Below the pieces are notes generated by a model that was given only the letters and a program-made list of their open reading frames with translations, was not told the origin of the DNA and ran no database searches. A DNA stretch of 37,167 nucleotides from Nitrospiraceae bacterium UBA2600 (GTDB lineage Bacteria > Nitrospirota > Thermodesulfovibrionia > Thermodesulfovibrionales > Thermodesulfovibrionaceae), in NCBI GenBank assembly GCA_002339325.1, contig DDKK01000027.1, positions 1 to 37,167 on the forward strand, in the 5' to 3' direction. The position numbers were made by a program, and so were the translations under genes. Numbering within the stretch: position 1 is the stretch's first letter; each line of letters starts with the position of its first letter. Positions 1 through 8,311 of the stretch are shown here, piece by piece.

Positions 1-299
1 GGTATGAGCAGGAGTTTTAGCTCCTGTTCCAGTTGAGGCTTTATTTTTTTTAGCGATTGGAGTTCCTCTTCAGCAAGCTCTCTCAATTCTCCATCACCGC
101 TCTTTAAAATCTCCTCTACTTCTTCAATCTGGGCAAGAATCTTTTTGTAGTCTCTGAATTTCGTTACTATTGGTTCAAGTTCTGACTGTTCCTTAGAGTA
201 TTTCATAAACTCTTCTTTATTTGAAAGCACCTTAGGGTCAGAAAGGGCGCTGGTTATCTTCTCGTATTTGTTCTCAATTTCATTGAGTTTCTCAATCAT
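1..299 (-). CDS. prfA: Peptide chain release factor 1, N-terminal part (truncated by window edge)
   Basis: The first 99 codons are present; the gene runs off the left edge. The start is MIEKLNEIENKYEKI, followed by ALSDPKV and a long acidic helical stretch with SELEPIV and ELKLLLIP. This matches the N-terminal helical domain of RF1, which reads UAA/UAG stop codons; RF2 begins differently and usually carries a programmed frameshift not seen here. The GGQ and PxT motifs lie outside the window. The ATG overlaps the end of the DUF1385 gene by 8 nt, which suggests translational coupling. The order rpmE-DUF1385-prfA is a common bacterial arrangement and supports the call. Confidence 0.88.
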   Translation of the reverse strand, partial: MIEKLNEIENKYEKITSALSDPKVLSNKEEFMKYSKEQSELEPIVTKFRDYKKILAQIEEVEEILKSGDGELRELAEEELQSLKKIKPQLEQELKLLLI

Positions 300-1179
300 T
301 TATTTTCTCCTCCCTTTTTGAAAAATTTAAAACAGTTCTCAAAGCTTCACAGGCAACTTCAATCTGTTTAATATCTGGTTCTTTGGTTGTTATTTTTTGG
401 AAGAGTAATCCCGGCAATATAATAAATCGTCCTAAAATATTGTTCTTCCATCGGTCAGATAGTTTGAGAATCTCATAGGAAAAACCTGCAATAAGAGGAA
501 GAAGAACTATTCGTGAAATAGCTTTTAGAGTAAAGCTCCATGAAGATGGAATTAGAGAAAAAACGAGAATGCTTACGGTAAGGACAATAAAAATGAAACT
601 CGTACCGCATCTTACATGTAATCTTGAATAGTTGGCAATCCTCTCGGGAATTAAAGCTTCACCAGATTCATAGGCGTTAATAGTCTTATGTTCGGCACCA
701 TGATAGGCAAAAATTCTTCCCATCTGTGGCCATAAACTTATGGCAAATACGTAACCTATAAATATCAAAACCCTCAATACTCCATCAACAATATTAAAAA
801 CAAGAGAGCTATCGGAGATTAAGGCAATAAAAGAAGCTGAAACTTTTGTAATGTAAAGAGGCACAAGAATGAATAGAAAAGTTCCAATTAAAAAAGCAAG
901 ACCAAGGGAAAGCAAAAGACTCAAAGGACTTGATTTCTCCTCTTCAAAGACAATTTTACTGCTAAAATCTATAGCTTTCATACCAAGCCATAAAGTCTCA
1001 AGAAGTATGAAAAAACCTCTTATTACAGGAATTTTATTAAGCCTGTTTTGCCCTTTAAACTCCTCCGCTTTTAAAATAATCTCTCCCTTAGGATTTCTAA
1101 CAGCTACAGCCCATCCCAGAGAGGACTTCATCATTACACCTTCAATTACAGCCTGTCCGCCTACTGTTTTCTTCTCCAT
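292..1179 (-). CDS. DUF1385 family (YqhQ-like) integral membrane protein
   Basis: This 295-residue protein starts with the family hallmark GGQAVIEGVMM near residues 7-17. Several hydrophobic segments follow (about residues 85-110, 115-155, 190-215 and 225-245), with a conserved soluble motif YHGAEHKTINAYE around residues 159-171. Biochemical function of the family is not known to me; it is nearly always found beside rpmE and prfA, as here. A GGAGAAGAA site precedes the ATG. It lies downstream of the rpmE terminator hairpin, so its expression may depend on read-through. Confidence 0.85.
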   Translation of the reverse strand: MEKKTVGGQAVIEGVMMKSSLGWAVAVRNPKGEIILKAEEFKGQNRLNKIPVIRGFFILLETLWLGMKAIDFSSKIVFEEEKSSPLSLLLSLGLAFLIGTFLFILVPLYITKVSASFIALISDSSLVFNIVDGVLRVLIFIGYVFAISLWPQMGRIFAYHGAEHKTINAYESGEALIPERIANYSRLHVRCGTSFIFIVLTVSILVFSLIPSSWSFTLKAISRIVLLPLIAGFSYEILKLSDRWKNNILGRFIILPGLLFQKITTKEPDIKQIEVACEALRTVLNFSKREEKIND

Positions 1180-1195
1180 TTCTTCTCCAAATAAA

Positions 1196-1230
1196 AAGGG
1201 GTTAGAAGAAAGGAAAAACTCTAACCCCTT
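1196..1230 (-). terminator. Rho-independent terminator after rpmE
   Basis: A perfect 11-bp inverted repeat (1196-1206 with 1220-1230, core GGGGTTAGA/TCTAACCCC) has a 13-nt loop. On the minus strand it is followed by TTTTTATTT. It sits between rpmE and the DUF1385 gene and may act as a partial terminator that sets L31 above the downstream genes. Confidence 0.85.
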
Positions 1231-1247
1231 AAAGTAATCTTCTCAGG

Positions 1248-1448
1248 CTATTTTTTACTGTATTTTTTCATGAACTTCTCAACTCTACCCTCGGTGTCAA
1301 CAATCTTCTGCTTTCCTGTGTAAAAAGGGTGACATTTTGAACATATGTCTACTTTTATGAGAGGTTTTGTTGAGCGGGTTGTAAAGGTCTCTCCACAAGC
1401 ACAAACTACTTTGGCTTCTTTGTATTCAGGATGAATCTTCTCTTTCAT
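1248..1448 (-). CDS. rpmE: 50S ribosomal protein L31, zinc-binding type
   Basis: This 66-residue protein of the large ribosomal subunit carries the family signature: HPEYKEA, a CxC pair at residues 16/18, DICSKCHPFYTGKQK with cysteines 36/39, and a basic tail. Cys16, 18, 36 and 39 are the zinc ligands, so this is the C+ form rather than a zinc-independent paralogue. The length is normal. A strong GGAGGAGAAGAA precedes the ATG. A promoter lies about 40 nt upstream and a terminator directly downstream. Confidence 0.96.
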   Translation of the reverse strand: MKEKIHPEYKEAKVVCACGETFTTRSTKPLIKVDICSKCHPFYTGKQKIVDTEGRVEKFMKKYSKK

Positions 1449-1485
1449 TTCTTCTCCTCCAAAGCTTTTTTTGACGTTAAATTTA

Positions 1486-1515
1486 ATTTTAGCCTGAAAT
1501 ATAAATTTTTAGCAA
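1486..1515 (-). promoter_or_regulatory. Probable rpmE promoter
   Basis: On the minus strand TTGCTA (1510-1515) is separated by 18 nt from TAAAAT (1486-1491). The predicted start of transcription is about 30 nt before the rpmE ATG, leaving room for the GGAGG site. Judged by eye only. Confidence 0.55.
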
Positions 1516-1539
1516 GTGAACGTAAGGAGACTAACGATA

Positions 1540-2466
1540 CTACAACCATATGTCCGAAGGAATTACTGTCGGTTCTTTCTCTTTCGTTGTAACAGAAGTT
1601 GGAATCCCACTCTTTCTCTTTATTACGTTGTAAAGCTTGAAAGTATCTATGTATTTAAGATAGCCTTTTTTCCCTAAAAGTTCCATTGCATTTTGGAGAT
1701 AGTCAAAATTCTCTAACTGGTCATCCATATGAACTTCAACGAAAATTTCTTCACCTATTTTGCCCACTTTTACAGGCTGTCTTGTTATTATTACCTCTGT
1801 GCCTACAGGGACAATTTCATAAAGTTTTGGAATGTCTTCGGGATACAGCCTGATACATCCATGGGTAACCTTTCTGCCTATTGCCCAAGGTCTGTTTGTG
1901 CCGTGTATGAGATAACTCAGGCCAGAAAGTCTCATAGCATGACTGCCCAGTGGATTTTCTGGACCGGGAGGCACTACAGCAGGCAACTCGGGTCTTTCTT
2001 TTCTTATTGACTCTGGCACATACCAAGGAGGATTGACAATCTTATGGCTTATTTTGAATTTTCCGACAGGTGTTTCAAGTCCATCGTCTCCAATTCCAAT
2101 CGGAAAAGTAACAAGTTGTGAGCTTTTGTAAAAATAGTAAAGTCTCATTTCCGATAGATTTATTACAATTCCCTGAAAATTTGCAGGTTTTTCTGGAAGA
2201 ATCCACTGTGTTGGAATGACTATTCTACTGTTTTCAGGTGGAATGAAAGGGTCTAAATCTGGATTTGCCGCAACTATCTCATTGTAACCCAAGTTGTAGT
2301 GTCTTGCAATCTCAATTAGAGATTCTCCTTTATTTACGTTATGATACCTGACTGTTCCTATTACAGTTGTATTAGAAGAGATTGTGAATGTCTCCGCTGA
2401 TAAAACTCCCTCAAAGATTATCAGAATGAAAAGAAAGGATTCTATTAAATATTTTAACTTTCGCAT
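1540..2466 (-). CDS. LysM and L,D-transpeptidase (YkuD) domain secreted protein
   Basis: I take the ATG at 2466 (308 residues); a longer frame would run into tRNA-Glu. The first ~24 residues form a signal peptide. A LysM domain (about 41-85, YHNVNKGESLIEIARHY) binds peptidoglycan. The YkuD domain (about 98-235) has HGTNRPWAIG at 188 and the catalytic HGCIRLYPEDI with Cys204. Such enzymes make 3-3 peptidoglycan cross-links or attach lipoproteins in the periplasm. No Shine-Dalgarno precedes the ATG, which is only 18 nt behind the 3' end of tRNA-Glu. A TATATT lies 6 nt before the ATG, so either tRNA read-through or a leaderless start is possible. Confidence 0.88.
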   Translation of the reverse strand: MRKLKYLIESFLFILIIFEGVLSAETFTISSNTTVIGTVRYHNVNKGESLIEIARHYNLGYNEIVAANPDLDPFIPPENSRIVIPTQWILPEKPANFQGIVINLSEMRLYYFYKSSQLVTFPIGIGDDGLETPVGKFKISHKIVNPPWYVPESIRKERPELPAVVPPGPENPLGSHAMRLSGLSYLIHGTNRPWAIGRKVTHGCIRLYPEDIPKLYEIVPVGTEVIITRQPVKVGKIGEEIFVEVHMDDQLENFDYLQNAMELLGKKGYLKYIDTFKLYNVIKRKSGIPTSVTTKEKEPTVIPSDIWL

Positions 2467-2484
2467 ATTCGAAATATATAAAAA

Positions 2485-2559
2485 CGGTCCCAACGGGATT
2501 CGAACCCGTGTTTTAGCCTTGAGAGGGCTACGTCCTAGACCTGGCTAGACGATGGGACC
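2485..2559 (-). tRNA. tRNA-Glu (CTC)
   Basis: The minus strand folds as a cloverleaf. Acceptor GGTCCCA pairs with TGGGACC, the anticodon arm is TAGCC-CTCTCAA-GGCTA with anticodon CTC, and the T arm ACGGG-TTCGAAT-CCCGT is perfect. CCA is not encoded. It is followed closely by the L,D-transpeptidase gene. Confidence 0.95.
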
Positions 2560-2567
2560 AAGTTTAA

Positions 2568-2638
2568 CTGGGGAGAGAGGATTCGAACCCCTACAAGCAG
2601 ATCCAGAGTCTGCCGTCCTGCCGTTAGACGACTCCCCA
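2568..2638 (-). tRNA. tRNA-Gln (CTG)
   Basis: Acceptor TGGGGAG pairs with CTCCCCA, the anticodon arm is GCAGA-CTCTGGA-TCTGC with anticodon CTG, and the T loop is TTCGAAT. The U1-A72 start of the acceptor is typical of bacterial tRNA-Gln. It lies 8 nt upstream of tRNA-Glu and is likely co-transcribed with it. Confidence 0.94.
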
Positions 2639-2649
2639 AATCATTTTAT

Positions 2650-2679
2650 TGTATATCATAAAAAAGCTTGTGTTGTCAA
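2650..2679 (-). promoter_or_regulatory. Promoter of the tRNA-Gln/tRNA-Glu unit
   Basis: TTGACA (2674-2679, minus strand) and TATACA (2650-2655) are 18 nt apart; the -10 ends 11 nt before the tRNA-Gln 5' end. The -35 contains the TGA stop codon of the RND gene. Confidence 0.7.
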
Positions 2680-5600
2680 ACTTTTGATTTACCTCTAAAA
2701 GCAGACAATTTCAGCTGTAATTTTTCCATATACAGATAAAAAACAGGTGTTACAAAAAGTGTAAGCATCTGAGAAAAAAGCAATCCTCCAACAACTGCGA
2801 GTCCAAGTGGTTGACGGACTTCACCACCTGCTCCAAATCCCAAAGCTATTGGAACAGCCCCGAAGAGTGCTGCCATTGTTGTCATCATTATGGGACGAAA
2901 TCTTATTATGCAAGCATTGAAAATAGCCTCTTGCGGAGGCTTACCCTCTTTTCGCTGAGCATCAAGGGCAAAATCTATCATCATTATTCCATTTTTCTTT
3001 ACAAGGCCGATAAGGAGTATTATTCCCACAAAGGAATAAACATTCAGTTCCATTCTAAAAATCATGAGAGTTATCAAAGCTCCAAATCCAGCAAAAGGTA
3101 AAGCCGTAAGTATGGTAAGTGGATGAATAAAGCTTTCATAGAGAATACCAAGCACGATATAAACAACCAAGACAGCTACGAGAAGAAGAAACCACAGTCC
3201 ATGGAAAGACTCCTGAAAAGCCTGAGCAGCACCCTGAAATGCGATAGACATTGTTTGAGGTAAAGTTGACTTTGCCAGTCTTTCAACCTCTGCAATTGCG
3301 TCTCCAAGCGATACGCCAGGTTTTAAGTTAAAAGATATGGTAACAGAAGGAAGCTGCCCTGTATGATTTACCGTAAGAGGACCTATTCCTTGAGATATCG
3401 TTGAGACAGCATTGAGAGGAACGAGTTCTCCTCGAGATGAACGGATATACAACATAGAAAGTGCCGATGGCTCTCTTTGAAACTCTGGTTTAACTTCAAG
3501 GATAACCTGATATTGATTATTGGGGGCATAAATTGTTGAAATCCATTTATTACCGTAGGCATTCCAGAGGGCATTCTCTATCTGTTCTGCCGTCACCCCT
3601 TTTGACTCCGCCCTTTCTCTGTCAATTTTTATATTCAACTGTGGATTTTTCAGTTGTAGGTTGCTTGAAACATCTTGAAGTAGGGGCATTTCTCTCATCT
3701 TATTTTCTAAAACCTGAGCATAATGGTAAAGTTCATTCATGTCTGAACTTGAGATGGTCAACTGGTAAAGACTCTTTGTTAAAGTGCCTCCTATACGAAT
3801 AGTTGGAGGATTTTGAGGATATGCCTTTATTCCAGGAACGCTCATCAACTTTGGCCTTAGCTGCTCAATAAGCTTGTCTACGTGTTGTCTTTCAGAGGCA
3901 GGCTGGAGATTTAAGAACATTCTACCTGCATTTGAAGCAGGAGAGCCAGGACCTGGTCCAACAGATGTCATAAAAGCTCTTACGTAGGGCTCCTTTAATA
4001 CGATATTTGCAAGCATTAGCTGATGCCTCACCATCTCATCAAAGGATATATCTTCAGCTCCCTCTGTCATTACAAAAATCTGCCCTTTGTCTTCACTGGG
4101 AAGAAATCCTTTTGGTATCTTGACGAAGAGAAAAAATGTAAATAGTAACACAAATCCTGACACTATCATCACCATTCGGTGATTTTTAAGAGACCATTTT
4201 AATGTTTTTTTGTATAAATCGAGACTCCATTGAAAACCTCTCTCTAAAAAGTTGTAAATTCTTCCGTGAGCTTGATTTTCTAATCTAAGAAATCTGCTGC
4301 ACATCATTGGAGTAAGAGTAAGCGAGACAACTCCTGAGATTAAAATTGCAACCGATATTGTTACGGCAAATTCTTTAAATAACCTTCCTATAATTCCTCC
4401 CATAAACAGAACGGGGATGAAAACAGCAACGAGAGACAAAGTCATAGAAATAATTGTAAAGCCAATCTCCTTAGAACCGTCCAAAGCTGCCTCATAGGGA
4501 TTTTTACCTCTTTCTAAATGCCTTACTATGTTTTCAAGCATAACTATTGCATCGTCTACAAGAAAGCCAATTGATAGAGTTAAAGCCATTAAAGACAGAT
4601 TATCAAGGCTGTAGTTGAGCAGATACATAACGGCAAAAGTTCCAATTATTGATATAGGCAAAGCAGCAGAAGGAATTATCGTTGCAGAAAGACGCCTGAG
4701 AAAAATAAAAATTACCATTAAAACAAGAAAAACAGTAAAAAGCAGGGTAAACTGAACATCTCTTACAGACTCCCTTATCGAAACTGAACGGTCATACAGA
4801 AAATTCAGAGTAACACCTTGAGGTAACTGCCTACTCAGTTGTTCAACTCTTTTTTTAACATTGTCAGCAACTTCTACGGTGTTTGTGCCGGGCTGTCTGT
4901 AAATAGCAAGAACCATTGCTCTTTGAAGCTTCCCTTCGCTTCCAAACCAGGCTGCAAGCTTATCATTTTCCACACTATCTATAGCTGTGCCCACATCTCT
5001 AACTCTAACAGTTGCTCCTTGACGTTCTTTTATGATTAGATTATTGAAATTCTCTGCTGTGTAAAGTTGACCTGTTGCCTCTATGGTAAAAGCTTGAAAG
5101 TGCCCGTAGAGAGTTCCCGTTGGAAGTTCAACATTTCCTCTTTTAATTGCTCCTTCTACTTCGTCTATTCCTATCCCTCTGGCAGCTATAAGCTGAGGGT
5201 CAATTCTCACTCTTACAGCATATTTCTGAGCGCCAAATATTTGAACTTGTGAAACTCCCTGAACCATTGAAATGTTCTGTGCCAAAAGAGTGTCCCCATA
5301 CTCATTAAGCCTGTAAAGAGGCATTGTCGGTGATGTTATGGCAAAGTAAAGAATGGGCATATCAGCAGGATTGACCTTTCTGTATGTGGGCGGTGAAGGC
5401 ATATTGGAAGGCAAATTCCTAAGCGCTGTTGCTATGGCAGTCTGAACATCTTGGGCAGCAGAATCTATATCTCTACTTAAATCAAACTCAAGAGTTATCT
5501 GAGTGATACCTCTTGCATTTACAGAGTTCATAGCCTTTAGTCCTTGAATAGTAGAGAATTCTCTTTCAAGTGGAGTTGCTACTGCCGAGGCCATTGTTTC

Positions 5601-5768
5601 AGGAGAAGCACCAGGCAGAGAGGCAGATACGAGTATTGTTGGAAAATCAACATTTGGCAACTCTGCTATTGGTAAATAACGATAACCGACAACTCCAAAA
5701 AGAACTATGCTGAACATAACAAGAGTAGTCATTACAGGCCGGCGGATAAAAACTTCGGAGAGATTCAT
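2676..5768 (-). CDS. RND family multidrug efflux permease (MdtB/MdtC-like)
   Basis: This 1030-residue inner-membrane proton-driven pump has the normal family length. It starts MNLSEVFIRRPVMTTLVM, followed by a first periplasmic porter domain with LPNVDFPTI and GASPETMASAV. Around residue 400 the transmembrane-4 motif GFLVDDAIVMLENI holds the paired aspartates of the proton relay. A second half follows from about residue 530, and LIGLVKKNGIMMIDFA near residue 940 supplies the matching lysine. The N-terminus and porter sequence are closest in style to MdtB/MdtC. It overlaps the membrane-fusion gene by 4 nt (ATGA), so the two are one operon. No TolC-type outer-membrane channel is encoded here; substrate cannot be told from sequence. 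Confidence 0.92.
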   Translation of the reverse strand: MNLSEVFIRRPVMTTLVMFSIVLFGVVGYRYLPIAELPNVDFPTILVSASLPGASPETMASAVATPLEREFSTIQGLKAMNSVNARGITQITLEFDLSRDIDSAAQDVQTAIATALRNLPSNMPSPPTYRKVNPADMPILYFAITSPTMPLYRLNEYGDTLLAQNISMVQGVSQVQIFGAQKYAVRVRIDPQLIAARGIGIDEVEGAIKRGNVELPTGTLYGHFQAFTIEATGQLYTAENFNNLIIKERQGATVRVRDVGTAIDSVENDKLAAWFGSEGKLQRAMVLAIYRQPGTNTVEVADNVKKRVEQLSRQLPQGVTLNFLYDRSVSIRESVRDVQFTLLFTVFLVLMVIFIFLRRLSATIIPSAALPISIIGTFAVMYLLNYSLDNLSLMALTLSIGFLVDDAIVMLENIVRHLERGKNPYEAALDGSKEIGFTIISMTLSLVAVFIPVLFMGGIIGRLFKEFAVTISVAILISGVVSLTLTPMMCSRFLRLENQAHGRIYNFLERGFQWSLDLYKKTLKWSLKNHRMVMIVSGFVLLFTFFLFVKIPKGFLPSEDKGQIFVMTEGAEDISFDEMVRHQLMLANIVLKEPYVRAFMTSVGPGPGSPASNAGRMFLNLQPASERQHVDKLIEQLRPKLMSVPGIKAYPQNPPTIRIGGTLTKSLYQLTISSSDMNELYHYAQVLENKMREMPLLQDVSSNLQLKNPQLNIKIDRERAESKGVTAEQIENALWNAYGNKWISTIYAPNNQYQVILEVKPEFQREPSALSMLYIRSSRGELVPLNAVSTISQGIGPLTVNHTGQLPSVTISFNLKPGVSLGDAIAEVERLAKSTLPQTMSIAFQGAAQAFQESFHGLWFLLLVAVLVVYIVLGILYESFIHPLTILTALPFAGFGALITLMIFRMELNVYSFVGIILLIGLVKKNGIMMIDFALDAQRKEGKPPQEAIFNACIIRFRPIMMTTMAALFGAVPIALGFGAGGEVRQPLGLAVVGGLLFSQMLTLFVTPVFYLYMEKLQLKLSAFRGKSKV

Positions 5769-6859
5769 TTATTCTTTATCTCCACCTTTGCCCCTGGAGT
5801 AAGTCTAAGTTGACCATCTATAACAACGGTTTCACCAACCTCTAATCCTTTTTCAACAACTACTTCATCGCCCAGTCTCTGTCCTGCCACAACTTCTCGT
5901 ATCTGAGCAGTTTTGTCTTCCTTTATTACGAAAACAAACTGTCCCTGCTGTCCTGTCTGCAAAGCCCTGTAGGGTATAACAAGGGCATCCTTTTTTACAC
6001 CAACCGTAAGAACTACATTTACAAACTGTCCAGGCCACAGCATTTTGTCTTTGTTGGGAAATTCAGATTTAAGCTTAATTGTGCCCGTGGCTGTATCAAC
6101 GGCATTATCAATAAATACGACTTTGCCTGAAGCAGTGTAATTAGAGTCAGTTGCTTTTAAAATGGCTTCCGTTTTAAGAACTCCCTCTTTCATAGCTTTT
6201 TTTATTCTAACGAGTTCTGCTTCAGGAACAGAGAAACGAACATAAATAGGCATGATCTGATTTATCGTAGCAATCTGGGTATCATTGGCTTTTATCATAT
6301 TGCCTGGATGAACAAGTAAAGAGCCTATCTTGCCGTCAATAGGAGAGTGGATATAGCAGTAATTTAAATTTAATCTTGCATTATTGAGGACTGCCTCGTC
6401 TGCTTTCACAGTCGATTTAAGCGTCTCATAGCTGGTTCGAATTTTCTCATACTGCTGCCTTGAGACAAGTTGTTCCCTGTATAACTCTTCGTATCTCTCC
6501 AAGTCTGCTTTTGCAAAATCAAGCTGTGCCTTGTCTCTTAATAAATTTGCCTCTGCCTGCCTTACTGCTTCCTCGAAAGGACGGGGGTCAATGACAAATA
6601 AAAGCTGACCTTTCTTTACCTCTTCACCCTCTTTGAAGTTTGCCTGAAGAAGCTGTCCATCTATTCTTGATTTGACAGTAACCGAAGAGTAGGCCTCAAC
6701 GCTACCAATTGCAGAAATCTGAATAGGCATATCCTTCTTTGTGACAGGCGCAACTACTACGGGAACAGAAGGCTGTTTTTTCTGAGGAGCTGCTTTTGAA
6801 CACGAAAAAAACATGAAGCAAAAAACAGAAAAAATTACAATAAATTTAAGACGTTTCAC
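5765..6859 (-). CDS. RND efflux periplasmic adaptor (membrane fusion) lipoprotein
   Basis: I choose the GTG at 6859 (364 residues). GGGGG sits a few nt before it, and it begins a lipoprotein signal VKRLKFIV...FFSC with the lipid-anchored Cys at about residue 20. The longer frame upstream covers the promoter. Next come a beta-barrel strand (VKSRIDGQLL), half of a lipoyl domain (EGEEVKKGQLLFVIDPRPFE), a coiled-coil hairpin (about 85-150), the second lipoyl half (YCYIHSPIDGKIGSLLVHPGN) and the barrel/proximal domain. It bridges the RND pump to an outer-membrane channel. Its stop overlaps the pump ATG by 4 nt. Confidence 0.9.
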   Translation of the reverse strand: MKRLKFIVIFSVFCFMFFSCSKAAPQKKQPSVPVVVAPVTKKDMPIQISAIGSVEAYSSVTVKSRIDGQLLQANFKEGEEVKKGQLLFVIDPRPFEEAVRQAEANLLRDKAQLDFAKADLERYEELYREQLVSRQQYEKIRTSYETLKSTVKADEAVLNNARLNLNYCYIHSPIDGKIGSLLVHPGNMIKANDTQIATINQIMPIYVRFSVPEAELVRIKKAMKEGVLKTEAILKATDSNYTASGKVVFIDNAVDTATGTIKLKSEFPNKDKMLWPGQFVNVVLTVGVKKDALVIPYRALQTGQQGQFVFVIKEDKTAQIREVVAGQRLGDEVVVEKGLEVGETVVIDGQLRLTPGAKVEIKNK

Positions 6860-6882
6860 ATTGCCCCCAACACTTTTAGCAT

Positions 6883-6894
6883 GTAAGCACTTAC
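6883..6894. promoter_or_regulatory. Possible operator GTAAG-N2-CTTAC of the efflux operon
   Basis: A 5-bp inverted repeat GTAAGCACTTAC lies just downstream of the predicted -10, about where transcription would start, 24 nt before the GTG. Its size and place fit a TetR/AcrR- or MarR-type repressor site, but no regulator gene is nearby. Inference only. Confidence 0.35.
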
Positions 6895-6898
6895 TAAA

Positions 6899-6925
6899 AT
6901 AATAAAATAAAGTTCCTTCTGTCAA
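6899..6925 (-). promoter_or_regulatory. Promoter of the RND efflux operon
   Basis: On the minus strand a consensus TTGACA (6920-6925) precedes TATTAT (6899-6904) by 15 nt; a TTATTT two bases further on would give 17 nt spacing. It lies in the gap after nuoN. Confidence 0.6.
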
Positions 6926-6934
6926 TAATAAAAT

Positions 6935-8311
6935 TTAAATTAAAAAAAGAGGCAGAATACCGAGTATTGTAGAACCAATTGCACAGAGGGCAAGGACTAT
7001 TTCAACATCTCTTGAGAGCGATGCGGCTGGCCTTTTTAAAGGTTCTTTCATATACATAAACATTACTACTCTTAGATAGTAATAAGCAGAAACCACAGTA
7101 AATAAAACAGCAATTATGACAAGCCACACTAAACCAGCTTTTATAGCCTGAAGGAATACGTTAAATTTAACAATAAATCCTACTGTAGGCGGAACACCAG
7201 TTAGAGAAAACATGAAAATTAGCATGACAAAAGCTATGAGCGGATGATATTTATGTATGCCTTTATAATTTTCAATGCTTTCTTCGTTTAAGGCAATGAC
7301 CACTGCGAAAGCACCTATGTTCATGAATGTATACACAAGCATATAGGTGACAACAGCGTTTAAACCTGCCTGAGTTCCGGCAATTAAGCCTAAAATCACA
7401 TATCCTCCGTGAGCTATTCCTGAATAGGCAAGCATTCTTTTAATATTTTTCTGAGATAAAGCGAGAATATTTCCTATAGCCATAGAGAGGATTGAAAACA
7501 GTATTAAAAAACTACTCCATTGAAGATGGTAAGCAGGAAAGATTTCTATTAATATTCTTGCAAAAGCACCTAAAATCGCAACTTTGGGCACAGTAGATAT
7601 GAAAGCAGTAACAGACGTTGGTGCTCCTTCATAAACATCTGGAGCCCACATATGAAAGGGCACAAGGGCTATCTTAAAACAAAAACCTACTATAAAAAGA
7701 CTAAGTCCACCAATTAGAAGTTCTGAAGAGGTATTGACAGCCTTTATTATATGAATAAAATCCGTTGATTTTGTTGCACCGTAAATAAGAGCTATACCAA
7801 AAAGAGTTATTACCGTCGAGAGACCTCCAAGCATAAAATATTTTATCGCTGCTTCGTTTGCTCTAATATCATACTTTCTAATGGCTACAAGAGCATAGAG
7901 GCTTAAAGACATTAGCTCAAGGGACACAAAGAAACTAATCAACTCCCGACAAGATACGAGAAGCATCATGCCTGTAGAGGCAAAGACAACCAATGCTATT
8001 GACTCTTTTATCAAAATATACCCTTTGCTTAAAGAGGAAGAAATAAGAAGAAGAGACAGGATAGTGCCTAAGAGTAAAATTATCTTTATATAAACGGCAA
8101 GAGAGTCATTTAAAAAGAACTCACCAAAGGCTTTTCCTTCAAAAATAGGTATAGTAGGAATTAGTGATAGTATTAATACAACAGCACTCCATACCAGAAC
8201 TGACCTGTTAATTCTCAGTAAACCAAGCAAGAGTAATAATGAAGCAAGAGAAGTTAAAATGATTTCAGGAATGATAGAATTAAAATCCAAAGGAATCTGG
8301 GGAATGGTCAT
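6935..8311 (-). CDS. nuoN: NADH-quinone oxidoreductase-type complex I, subunit N
   Basis: This 458-residue antiporter-like proton-pumping membrane subunit has about 14 hydrophobic segments. The proton-translocation core includes SLELMSLSLYALVAIRKYD (Glu in TM5 region) and the helix-break stretch VPFHMWAPDVYEGAPTSVTAF with STVPKVAILGAF after it. Length is near the usual 450-490. It overlaps nuoM by 4 nt and is the last gene of the nuo operon. Confidence 0.95.
   Translation of the reverse strand: MTIPQIPLDFNSIIPEIILTSLASLLLLLGLLRINRSVLVWSAVVLILSLIPTIPIFEGKAFGEFFLNDSLAVYIKIILLLGTILSLLLISSSLSKGYILIKESIALVVFASTGMMLLVSCRELISFFVSLELMSLSLYALVAIRKYDIRANEAAIKYFMLGGLSTVITLFGIALIYGATKSTDFIHIIKAVNTSSELLIGGLSLFIVGFCFKIALVPFHMWAPDVYEGAPTSVTAFISTVPKVAILGAFARILIEIFPAYHLQWSSFLILFSILSMAIGNILALSQKNIKRMLAYSGIAHGGYVILGLIAGTQAGLNAVVTYMLVYTFMNIGAFAVVIALNEESIENYKGIHKYHPLIAFVMLIFMFSLTGVPPTVGFIVKFNVFLQAIKAGLVWLVIIAVLFTVVSAYYYLRVVMFMYMKEPLKRPAASLSRDVEIVLALCAIGSTILGILPLFLI

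Noticed and set aside
1510..1540. Imperfect hairpin CGTTAG-TCTC-CTTACG after the L,D-transpeptidase gene as a terminator
   Set aside because: It has a central mismatch and no run of T after it.
2467..2493. Longer start for the L,D-transpeptidase at 2493
   Set aside because: It would place the N-terminus inside tRNA-Glu and put nine polar/mixed residues before a clean signal peptide that starts at 2466.
6860..6925. Longer start of the membrane-fusion protein at 6925
   Set aside because: That segment contains the promoter and operator-like repeat, and the lipoprotein signal begins at the GTG at 6859 behind GGGGG.
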